From: Chloroflexota bacterium | GTDB taxonomy: Bacteria; Chloroflexota; UBA6077; JADZDV01 | Length of the DNA: 32,690 nucleotides | Direction of reading: 5' to 3' | NCBI GenBank assembly: GCA_020850915.1 | Contig: JADZDV010000591.1 | Location: 1 to 32,690 of the forward strand | In this document: positions 21,771-28,561 of the stretch, piece after piece | How the letters are laid out: each line of letters starts with the position of its first letter | Position numbering within the stretch: position 1 is the first letter of the stretch | Notes under the pieces: generated by a model | What the model saw: only the letters and a program-made list of their open reading frames with translations | What the model was told of the DNA's origin: nothing | The model's database searches: none | Made by a program: the position numbers and the translations under genes

Positions 21771-22848
21771 GGCGGCGACGCAGCTCCGGGCGACGTAGCT
21801 TGGCGATCGCCTCGGATTCGATCTGGCGGACACGCTCGCGGGAGAGACCGAGGATGTTCGCGATCTCGCCGAGCGTGTGCGGACGCCGGTCCATGATCCC
21901 GAACCGCATCTTGAGCACCAGCCGCTCCCGGCCGGTCAGCGTCTGGAGAGCCTCCTCGACGTGGTCGCTCAGGAGCCGCTCCTCCGCCACGTCCGACGGC
22001 GGCCGACCCTGGCGATCGGCCACCAGGTCGGCAACCGTGCTCTCGTCATCACCGCCAATCGGCGCCTCCAGGGAGATCGGCGTGCTGGCGGCGCGGAGCG
22101 TCTCGCGGACCTTCTCGACGGTGATCCCCATCGCCTCGGCGATCTCCTCGGGCAGCGGCTCGCGGCCGAGGTCCTGCTGGAGACGCTGCGAGGCCGAGAA
22201 GACGTCGCCGATGAACTCGATCATGTGGACTGGCACGCGGATCGTCCGGCTCTGATTGGCGATCGCCCGCGTGACCGCCTGGCGAATCCACCAGTAGGCG
22301 TAGGTGCTGAACTTGTAACCGCGCCGGTAATCAAACTTCTCTACAGCGCGCGACAGACCGATGTTGCCCTCCTGGATCAGGTCGAGGAGCGGCAGGCCGC
22401 GGCCCATGTACTTCCGGGCGACGGAGACGACGAGCCGGAGGTTGGATTCCATCAGACGGCGTCGGGCCGCCTCGCCACGCTCCAGGTCTTCCTGGAGGTC
22501 GTGATGGCGGCCGATCTGCGCCAGCGCCGCGACCTCTTCGTTGGCCCTGAGACCTCGCTCGTAGGCCATGGCAAGCTCAACTTCTTGCGCCGCGGTGAGG
22601 AGCGGCACCCGAGTGATGTCTCGGAAGTAGATGGCCAGCGAAGAATCGGCCACCATGTCGACGTCGAGCTGCTGCGTCTCGATCGCGTGAACGTCAAGCA
22701 GCTCCTGCGCTACCGCGGGCTCGTGGTAGCCTCCCGAAGTGTCGTCCTCGGACCACTCAGGATCAAGCTCGTCAGAGGTCTCTTCCGACTCCTCCTCATC
22801 GTCCTGGTCCTCGATATCCACCAGCTCGCTCTCAGCGATCTCAGTCAT
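21751..22848 (-). CDS. rpoD: RpoD-family primary-type sigma factor
   Basis: This 365-aa sigma-70 protein has an acidic N-terminus ('LVDIEDQDDEEESEETSDEL') in place of a long region 1.1. Region 1.2 begins 'SLAIYFRDITRVPLLTAAQE'. Region 2 contains 'NLRLVVSVARKYMGRGLPLL', 'DLIQEGNIGLSRAVEKFDYR' and the -10-melting 'YKFSTYAYWWIRQAVTRAIA'. Region 3 follows. Region 4 ends in 'GEIANILGLSRERVRQIESE', the -35-binding helix. The start at 22848 has AAGGA upstream; an earlier start at 22935 adds unlike sequence. It is either the housekeeping sigma or a close paralogue. The window's promoters (TTGACA/TAnnnT) agree with such a factor. It overlaps the convergent LacI-type gene by 20 bp at the 3' end. Confidence 0.92.
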   Translation of the reverse strand: MTEIAESELVDIEDQDDEEESEETSDELDPEWSEDDTSGGYHEPAVAQELLDVHAIETQQLDVDMVADSSLAIYFRDITRVPLLTAAQEVELAMAYERGLRANEEVAALAQIGRHHDLQEDLERGEAARRRLMESNLRLVVSVARKYMGRGLPLLDLIQEGNIGLSRAVEKFDYRRGYKFSTYAYWWIRQAVTRAIANQSRTIRVPVHMIEFIGDVFSASQRLQQDLGREPLPEEIAEAMGITVEKVRETLRAASTPISLEAPIGGDDESTVADLVADRQGRPPSDVAEERLLSDHVEEALQTLTGRERLVLKMRFGIMDRRPHTLGEIANILGLSRERVRQIESEAIAKLRRPELRRRLKEYLE

Positions 22849-22974
22849 GCAGTCGCTGTCCTTACCATAGAGTTGCCGGTCACGGCGTTCGCGCGGAGCG
22901 CCCGGACCGCGGTACACCATCTGGACTCCGGGCAATCCGTACGCCCAGGCGGATCACCCACTCTTCCACTTAAC

Positions 22975-23004
22975 ATAATACGCCGCATGTTCCTAGTATC
23001 TCAA
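22975..23004 (-). promoter_or_regulatory. Proximal promoter of the sigma-factor gene
   Basis: On the minus strand TTGAGA (23004-22999), an 18-bp spacer and TATTAT (22980-22975) predict a start near 22968 and a leader of about 120 nt. Confidence 0.55.
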
Positions 23005-23240
23005 GCTCGCCCGGGCCCATGGAAGACGTCGTGCCCTGTCAACGGTCGCCGCGGGGTGCTGGTTGCGCGCCCTCGGCGGTCCGAATCGCTCCGCGTGGCG
23101 TTTGCCAGCGCTGTTTGCGCGCAACGAGTGGGTCGAGCGCTGGGCACCGTGAGCCTCACGTCCTTCAGCGCTCCTTGCATCGACCGACCCCTCTGGCCTG
23201 CGCCACGCTTGCAGACCGTGACGCCTCCGAGACCCTGTAC
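23005..23240 (-). ncRNA. Candidate small RNA or long leader upstream of the sigma gene
   Basis: About 235 nt lie downstream of a near-consensus promoter (23247-23275) and upstream of the proximal sigma promoter. There is no convincing gene: a 91-codon and a 59-codon frame exist but show Arg/Ala/Pro-rich, non-conserved content. No known RNA family (6S, RNase P, SRP, tmRNA) was recognised. It may be an sRNA, or just the leader of a longer rpoD transcript. Confidence 0.3.
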
Positions 23241-23246
23241 GTCTAC

Positions 23247-23275
23247 AGAATGCGACCGTTCGCTTCACATGTCAA
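23247..23275 (-). promoter_or_regulatory. Strong distal promoter facing the sigma gene
   Basis: A perfect TTGACA (23275-23270), a 17-bp spacer and CATTCT (23252-23247) predict a start near 23240, almost 400 nt upstream of the sigma ATG. Confidence 0.6.
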
Positions 23276-23333
23276 GAGGCAGAGTGCACCAATTCCGAAG
23301 AATCGGCGAGATTCGGCTTCCCTCCGTCGCCGG

Positions 23334-24332
23334 CTACCGCGGTGCTGGCACGGCTGCGACGTCGAAGTTCCGCGCGTAGAGCCGATCGATCTCCTCCAGG
23401 TCCGCCGCGGTGAGTTCCGGCGGGTCCGAGGCCGTGGCGAACTCCACGAGCTGCTCGCGGTTGTAGATGTTCGGCAGCACCGAGCTGACCATCGGCTCCG
23501 CCAGCAGCCACCTGATCGCCGCCTGTCCCAGTGTCTGTCCGCGGCCGGCGGTCAGGAACTCCAGCCGCTGGATCTTCTGCAACCCCTCGATCAGCCAGCT
23601 TCGTGGACGGTGGGCGCGATGGTCGCTCGGCGGGAAGGTGGTCTCCGCCGTGTAGTGGCCCTCCAGCAGACCGGAGGAATGGGGCACCCGAACGAGCAGG
23701 CTGGTGTTCGTCTCCCGCGCAACCGGCAGGAACCGCCGGCAGGGATCCTGCTCGAGCACGTTGTAGATCACCTGCAGGCAGGGCATGGACGGCCGCGCCC
23801 TCATGGCCTGGTCCCCGTGCTCCGTACCGCCGATGGCGGGGCCAAGCGCCGCGCCGTAGCTCCGGATCTTGCCTTCCTCGACCAGCCGCTCGAGCAGCTC
23901 GAAGAGGTCGTCGCGCTGCATCGCGTCCATCCGAGGGTTGTGAAGCTGGTAGAGGTCGACGTAGTCCGTTCCCAGCCGCTCCAGGCTCTGCTCCAGGGCG
24001 AACCGTATGAACTCCGGGCTCCAGTTGTGCGGGCGCTCGCGCTGTCCCCGCCGCTCCTGGGGGTCGCTGTAGAAGTCGTAGCCGAACTTCGTGCCGATGA
24101 CGATCTCGGAGCGCCGATCGCCAAACGCCCGCGCCAGGATCGTTTCCCCGCGGCCGTTGCCGTAGGTGTCGGCCGTGTCGAAAAAAGTGATACCGAGCTC
24201 CAGCGCCTGACGAAGCAGGCCTGTCGCGTCGTCGTCCGAGTAGTCGCCCCACCAGCCGGCGGAGATCGTCCACACGCCGAAGCCAACTTCGGACAGCCGG
24301 ACGTCGGACCGAGCGAGCGTGCGGTATCTCAT
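23334..24332 (-). CDS. Aldo/keto reductase
   Basis: This 332-aa NAD(P)H-dependent TIM-barrel oxidoreductase has the catalytic tetrad: D52 and Y57 in 'FFDTADTYGNGRGE', K82 in 'IGTKFGY', and H131 in 'YVDLYQLHNPR'. The cofactor end has 'QAAIRWLLAEPMVSSVLPNI'. It belongs to the broad group of bacterial aldo/keto reductases with many carbonyl substrates. Its ATG overlaps the DUF1802 stop as ATGA, and it is the last gene of the hemQ-cytochrome c-DUF1802 operon. In that company it may handle a reactive carbonyl or act in cofactor metabolism, but nothing in the sequence specifies this. Confidence 0.9.
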   Translation of the reverse strand: MRYRTLARSDVRLSEVGFGVWTISAGWWGDYSDDDATGLLRQALELGITFFDTADTYGNGRGETILARAFGDRRSEIVIGTKFGYDFYSDPQERRGQRERPHNWSPEFIRFALEQSLERLGTDYVDLYQLHNPRMDAMQRDDLFELLERLVEEGKIRSYGAALGPAIGGTEHGDQAMRARPSMPCLQVIYNVLEQDPCRRFLPVARETNTSLLVRVPHSSGLLEGHYTAETTFPPSDHRAHRPRSWLIEGLQKIQRLEFLTAGRGQTLGQAAIRWLLAEPMVSSVLPNIYNREQLVEFATASDPPELTAADLEEIDRLYARNFDVAAVPAPR

Positions 24333-24928
24333 GCGGACAGACTCCTCGCTGTCGCACGGGCGAGGGCGCGCTTCAACGTCTCGAGCTGCTCGCCGTACTG
24401 CTCGTCGGCGAGGACGGCGGTGGCTCCCTGGAGCGCGATCGGCTCAGCCAGGCTCACCCAGGAGGAGCAGCCGCCGTATTCTGGTCGGAAGGACACGGAC
24501 AGAGGCTCCGGCAGCCGGTAGACTCGCAGGGCTAGCACGTGAAGCGGGTGTCGCGGCTTCCAGCGCAGGAGCTCAGCCGCGTAGTGGGACGACCAGCAGT
24601 GCAGGTCGTCGAGCACGGCCAACTGATCGAGCTCCGCGATCTCGATGTCGTCGGTCACCTGAGCCCAGAGGCGGATCGGCACCTGGTCGGCGGCGCCGCG
24701 GCGCGCCAGGACGCTGGCTAATGTCTCACGATGCGGCGGTTTGAGCAGGTCTTCTCGCTGGTGCTCGTAGGTTGGGTAGAGTACGAAGTCCGCGTGCTCG
24801 AGGTAGAAATCCCGTCGGACCTCGCGAATGCCGCCCTTCCGGAGCAGCAGGATCTGCTGGCCGCGCTCGAGCGACTCGCAGGCGACAGCCCACTCCTTCA
24901 GACCGGTTCGAGTGCTCTCAGGCTTCAT
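24329..24928 (-). CDS. DUF1802 family protein
   Basis: This 199-aa soluble protein of unknown function has the DUF1802 opening 'LKEWAVACESLERGQQILLL', then RKGGIREV, then 'ADFVLYPTYEHQREDLLKPP'. The middle contains 'WAQVTDDIEIAELDQLAVLD', 'HCWSSHYAAELLRWKPRHPL', 'HVLALRVYRLPEP' and 'PEYGGCSSWVSL'. No catalytic motif is evident. GGAG lies 6 nt before the ATG. It sits 15 nt after the cytochrome c gene and overlaps the aldo/keto reductase gene by 4 nt, so it is firmly within a redox/heme operon. That context is the best available clue to its role. Confidence 0.8.
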   Translation of the reverse strand: MKPESTRTGLKEWAVACESLERGQQILLLRKGGIREVRRDFYLEHADFVLYPTYEHQREDLLKPPHRETLASVLARRGAADQVPIRLWAQVTDDIEIAELDQLAVLDDLHCWSSHYAAELLRWKPRHPLHVLALRVYRLPEPLSVSFRPEYGGCSSWVSLAEPIALQGATAVLADEQYGEQLETLKRALARATARSLSA

Positions 24929-24943
24929 GTGCTGCTCCAGCGG

Positions 24944-25393
24944 CTAGCGCGAGGTGTAGAGGAACGCGACCAGGTCGCCGGCTTCCTTGTCGGTCAGGCC
25001 CAGATTCGGCATGGACGTCCCTGGCTTGACGCCCTGGGGATCCTCCACCCAGCGCCTGACGTTGGCCGGCGTGTTCGGCAGGGTGTTCGCGGCGAGCATG
25101 GGCCGCTTCGATGGGTCGCCAAGGCCGGTCAGGTTCGGCCCGACCGAGCCGCCGTTGATCCCAGGGCCGCTGTGGCAGGCGACGCAGCCTTTGGCCGTGA
25201 AAAGCTGCTTGCCGTTGTTCGCGTCCCCGGCCACAGCAGTCGAGCCACCGCTGGGGCTCCCCGTGGCCGGGGCGCCGCCCGGCTTTGTTGGAGCCGGCGT
25301 TGGGAGCGGGCGGCTCCCCTGGGCAGGGGTGCACGCGAGCAGACCCAGGCCCAGCAGCACCATGACAACAGTCCAACCGATATGTTGCGTCAT
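24944..25393 (-). CDS. Lipoprotein c-type cytochrome (monohaem)
   Basis: This 149-aa exported haem protein has a signal peptide with lipobox LGLLAC; C21 is the predicted lipidation site anchoring it outside the cytoplasmic membrane. A Pro/Thr/Gly-rich tether (22-55) follows. The haem motif is 'AKGCVACHSGPG' (C70, C73, H74). The distal ligand is M128 in 'PGTSMPNLGLTDKEAGDLVA', a class I cytochrome c pattern. The ATG at 25393 overlaps the hemQ stop as ATGA; an earlier start would lie inside hemQ. It probably carries electrons to or from a membrane oxidase. The ccdA gene earlier in the window would suit its maturation. Confidence 0.92.
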   Translation of the reverse strand: MTQHIGWTVVMVLLGLGLLACTPAQGSRPLPTPAPTKPGGAPATGSPSGGSTAVAGDANNGKQLFTAKGCVACHSGPGINGGSVGPNLTGLGDPSKRPMLAANTLPNTPANVRRWVEDPQGVKPGTSMPNLGLTDKEAGDLVAFLYTSR

Positions 25394-26094
25394 CCAATCG
25401 CCTCCAGGGCGTCTCCGATGCTCATGCGCTCGCAAGTGAAGATCGGCGTGTCACGCAGGGTGTATGAGCTCGCAGCCGATTCCCGGAGCTCCATCACCAG
25501 GTCCAGGAAATCCGCCGGCACGTCGCCCTCGAACGCGACGACGAACTCCGGGTCGTCCAGGCCGAAAGAGTAGCTCGTGTTGATCTTGACCGAAGGGTAT
25601 TTGTGTCCCACGCGGATGTGGTCGCGCATCATGGCGGTGCGCTCCTCAAGCGGGAGCTGGTACCACGGTCGAGTCTTCCAGAACGGGTAGACGAAGAGGT
25701 AGCGCGCTCCGCCTGGCTGAACGGTCAGGCGCCTGCCCTCCTGTGCCTCGTGCCGGTGGTCCGCCACGTACACGGAGCGTCTGGTCATCGCCAGGTAAGA
25801 GTGCGGCAGCTCGAGGTAGGGACCGAGTCGACAGCGGTTGATCGCCGTCTGAAGCGCGCGGAAATCCTCGAGTTGGTAGCTGACGCACCAGATCAGCAGG
25901 TCGCAATCGGCGCGCATCCCGACAGTCGAGTAGGTTCTGAGGACCGGCACGCGTCGGGCGAAGTCCTCGACGATGCCGGCCAGTTCGCCCCGGTCCATCC
26001 GTCGCTCGGCGTCTGGCCGCGCACGCCACTCTGGACGCACCCGGTAGAACGCGTAGCGAACAAACTGGCGATTGTCGCCTGGCTCAGTGTTCAT
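25390..26094 (-). CDS. hemQ: Chlorite dismutase-family protein, HemQ-like
   Basis: This 234-aa ferredoxin-like haem protein matches the coproporphyrin/HemQ side of the family by 'YLFVYPFWKTRPWYQLPLEE', then 'RTAMMRDHIRVGHKYPSVKI', then 'NTSYSFGLDDPEFVVAFEGD'. Y136 (in YPFWKT) aligns with the HemQ tyrosine that forms the radical in decarboxylation; the axial His lies in the H159-H164 stretch. In Gram-positive-type haem synthesis it converts iron coproporphyrin III to haem b. The Ser usual in YPMSK is Trp here (FWK), so activity is likely but not proven. No chlorite-dismutase distal-Arg motif was identified. It leads the operon with the cytochrome c, DUF1802 and aldo/keto reductase genes. Confidence 0.85.
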   Translation of the reverse strand: MNTEPGDNRQFVRYAFYRVRPEWRARPDAERRMDRGELAGIVEDFARRVPVLRTYSTVGMRADCDLLIWCVSYQLEDFRALQTAINRCRLGPYLELPHSYLAMTRRSVYVADHRHEAQEGRRLTVQPGGARYLFVYPFWKTRPWYQLPLEERTAMMRDHIRVGHKYPSVKINTSYSFGLDDPEFVVAFEGDVPADFLDLVMELRESAASSYTLRDTPIFTCERMSIGDALEAIG

Positions 26095-26130
26095 AGCTGG
26101 TGAGTGTCTCCGTTCAGCGGTGCCGCATAC

Positions 26131-26150
26131 ATGCTAGTCACGGATAGCAT
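26131..26150. promoter_or_regulatory. Dyad with divergent -10 boxes (ATGCTA-N8-TAGCAT)
   Basis: The palindrome places TAGCAT on both strands. On the minus strand it is 17 bp from TCGACG and would start the hemQ operon near 26124 (30-nt leader). On the plus strand it could start the NHL gene transcript near 26157. The symmetry may also be a regulator site. Confidence 0.45.
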
Positions 26151-26195
26151 CGACGTCGAGGCGGCCGTGTCGCGGCTGGAAGCGGGTGCGAGCGG

Positions 26196-28523
26196 ATGGC
26201 GGGAGTCTCACAATCGCATCACTTTCGGCCGTCTTCTCCTGCTTGTCACCTTCTGTTACGCACCCGAAACGTGATACTACGCAAGACGCCCGGCCAGTCG
26301 CGTTGCTACGCGGTCGGCTGTCACATCCAGGAGTGGCCCGCGTCGTTGACCCCGGTAGCTCTTCGATATCTGACGCTGCTCTGCATCGTCGCTAGCCTGT
26401 CTCTTGCCGTGCTCGCAGACGGTGCGCCAGGCGGACTCGCCGCCAACCAGCTCACCGCGCCGCTCGCCGCCGTGCCCGGCTGTCCAACGGGTGTCCCTCC
26501 GGGCACCTATGTACTGGAGTCGAAATGGGGCGGCGAGGGATCCGGCGACGGTGAGTTCTCGGCGCCCAGCGGCGTTGCCGTCGATCCCCTCGGCAACGTC
26601 TACATTGCCGACGACAACAATCATCGCGTCCAGAAGTTTGACGCATCCGGCGCGTTCCTCGCCAAGTGGGGTACCAACGGCGGCGGGAGCGGCCAGTTCC
26701 AGGACCCCCGAGGCATCGGCTTCGGGAATGGCAGCGTTTTCGTCGCGGACACCTTCAACGATCGTCTGCAAGTGTTCACGCCGAACGGCAGCCCGCTGCT
26801 GCGCTGGGGTAGCTTCGGCACGGCGGATGGGCAGTTCAAGCGGCCGTACGGCGTGGCCGTGAACGACAGCGGCGACTCCTTTGTCGCGGACTACCAGAAT
26901 CACCGCATCCAGAAGTTCAACGCGGATGGGTCGTGGCTGCAGAAGTGGGGGACGCCCGGCTCGGCGGACGGCCAATTGAGCTTTCCGCGCGGGACAGCCC
27001 TTGACAGCTCGGGCAACGTCTACGTCGTCGAGGAGGGCAACCGCCGCGTTTCGAAGTTCACAGCAACCGGCGAGTTCCAGATGAGGTTTGGCAGCGGCGG
27101 CGACGGGATTGGCCAGTTCGACACGCCGCGCGGCGTCGCGGTGGACGGGTTCGGAAACATCTACGTCGCGGATACGTTCAACAACCGGGTTCAGAAGTTC
27201 GATTCGACGGGTGCCTTTCTCGCGACGTGGGGGACCGGCGGTCCAGGGGACGGCGAGCTCAGTTCTCCCTACGGAGTGGCGGTGGACAGCTCCGGGGGCG
27301 TCTACGTCGCGGACACCGGCAATAACCGCGTCCAGAAGTTTGCCGCCTGTTCTGGGACCGCGCCGACGGCCACCGTCACGCTGACGCCCACGGCGACGAC
27401 AACCCCCACCCTCAGCGCGACGCCGACCCAGACCGCCACGAGCACGAGCGTGCCGACCCCGACCGAGACCGCGACCGCGACTGCGACGCCCAGTCCGACC
27501 TACACGGACACTCCGACGCCCACGCAGACGAGCACGCCGACCGCCACCCTCGCGCCCACCATGACGCCGACCTCGACTGAGGTGCCGACCGCCACTCCAA
27601 CCCTCACACCGTCGGCGACACCGACGATCACGGCGACGCCGACGGTGACTCAGACCCCAACCAGGACGCTCGTGCCGACCCGAACGCCAGTCCCAACGCG
27701 GACGCGAGCCCCGACGAAAACCCGAGTCCCTACCAGAACTCCCGTGCCAACGCGAACTCCGACGCCAACAAGAACGCTCACTCCGACCCGAACGCCGCGG
27801 CCTTCGCTCACACCAACCGAGTTTCCGACCGCGACCGCCACCCGCGCCGCGTCGCCCTCCCCCTCCCCCACGGCAAGCTCCCTGCCTACCGCCACGTCCG
27901 TAGTGGCGGGTACGGCCTCCCCGACCGTAACCGTCACAGCGACGCCCACAGTCCCGCCCACGGCGACGGGGACGCCCACAGTCCCGCCCACGGCGACGGG
28001 GACGCCCACAGTCCCGCCCACGGCGACGGGGACGCCCACAGTCCCGCCCACGGCGACGGGGACGCCCACGGTCCCGCCCACGGCGACGGCGACGCCCACA
28101 GTCCCGCCCACGGCGACGGGGACGCCCACGGTCCCGCCCACGGCGACGGGGACGCCCACAGTCCCGCCCACGGCGACGGCGACGGCGACGCCCTGGTCCG
28201 GCCAGCTCGTCAACGAGACCCGTTCGATCGTTCTTTCGATCGTTCAGCAGACGTCCAGCCGGACAACTCTGCGGGCTGACGTCGTGGCGGTGAGCGGCTC
28301 GGGCAATCCGTTGCCCGGCGTCGGGGTGACCGTTGAGCTGGTCCAGCCGGACGGCTCAACGGTCGTGGGCAAGGCCAAGACGAAGGCCAGCGGTGTGGCG
28401 ACGCACTCGTTCCGGGTGCGGCAGCCAGGGCTGTATATCGCCCGTGTGCGGGCGATAACCGCCAGGGGCCGAACGTTCCAGCCGGGGCCCGCCGACTGGT
28501 CAGATCCGGTCGCCGTACCATAG
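26196..28523 (+). CDS. Exported six-blade NHL propeller with Thr-Pro stalk
   Basis: This protein is up to 775 aa. The hydrophobic segment '[20 protein letters not shown]' is the export signal. Six NHL repeats follow (about residues 108-385), each of the form '[20 protein letters not shown]' plus QKFD, making a complete six-bladed propeller. About 270 residues of Thr-Pro-rich sequence come next, including eight [10 protein letters not shown] units. A C-terminal domain (about 670-775) contains '[14 protein letters not shown]', '[18 protein letters not shown]' and '[10 protein letters not shown]'. The same domain recurs in the gene at 30804. Start is uncertain: ATG 26196 lacks a ribosome site; GTG 26271 shortens the unusual N-terminus. 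It is probably a surface-displayed ligand-binding or adhesion protein. No enzyme motif was seen. Confidence 0.82.
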   Translation: MAGVSQSHHFRPSSPACHLLLRTRNVILRKTPGQSRCYAVGCHIQEWPASLTPVALRYLTLLCIVASLSLAVLADGAPGGLAANQLTAPLAAVPGCPTGVPPGTYVLESKWGGEGSGDGEFSAPSGVAVDPLGNVYIADDNNHRVQKFDASGAFLAKWGTNGGGSGQFQDPRGIGFGNGSVFVADTFNDRLQVFTPNGSPLLRWGSFGTADGQFKRPYGVAVNDSGDSFVADYQNHRIQKFNADGSWLQKWGTPGSADGQLSFPRGTALDSSGNVYVVEEGNRRVSKFTATGEFQMRFGSGGDGIGQFDTPRGVAVDGFGNIYVADTFNNRVQKFDSTGAFLATWGTGGPGDGELSSPYGVAVDSSGGVYVADTGNNRVQKFAACSGTAPTATVTLTPTATTTPTLSATPTQTATSTSVPTPTETATATATPSPTYTDTPTPTQTSTPTATLAPTMTPTSTEVPTATPTLTPSATPTITATPTVTQTPTRTLVPTRTPVPTRTRAPTKTRVPTRTPVPTRTPTPTRTLTPTRTPRPSLTPTEFPTATATRAASPSPSPTASSLPTATSVVAGTASPTVTVTATPTVPPTATGTPTVPPTATGTPTVPPTATGTPTVPPTATGTPTVPPTATATPTVPPTATGTPTVPPTATGTPTVPPTATATATPWSGQLVNETRSIVLSIVQQTSSRTTLRADVVAVSGSGNPLPGVGVTVELVQPDGSTVVGKAKTKASGVATHSFRVRQPGLYIARVRAITARGRTFQPGPADWSDPVAVP
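27942..28181. repeat. Eight 30-bp in-frame tandem repeats encoding [10 protein letters not shown]
   Basis: There are eight near-identical units, ACGCCCACAGTCCCGCCCAC plus a CGGCGACGGGG-type end. Differences are few (AGT/GGT, GGGG/GGCG), so the array is recent and likely to vary in copy number between strains. It lengthens the stalk by 10 residues per unit without changing frame. Confidence 0.95.
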
Positions 28524-28561
28524 GCGACGGTCGTTGCCAGCCCGCGCGGCCCTCAGGCGGG

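Noticed and set aside
23005..23240. 6S RNA, RNase P RNA or SRP RNA
   Set aside because: Searched by eye for their conserved cores; none found. Only an unclassified RNA candidate is kept.
21877..23379. 500-codon plus-strand frame
   Set aside because: It is antisense to the sigma-factor gene and then runs through its promoters.
23019..24521. 500-codon plus-strand frame
   Set aside because: It is antisense to the aldo/keto reductase and DUF1802 genes, with no recognisable domain.
27942..28181. CRISPR array
   Set aside because: The 30-bp units abut with no unique spacers and are in frame within a coding region.
27650..28213. Val-Gly repeat protein on the minus strand
   Set aside because: [10 protein letters not shown] units are the antisense reading of the [10 protein letters not shown] array.
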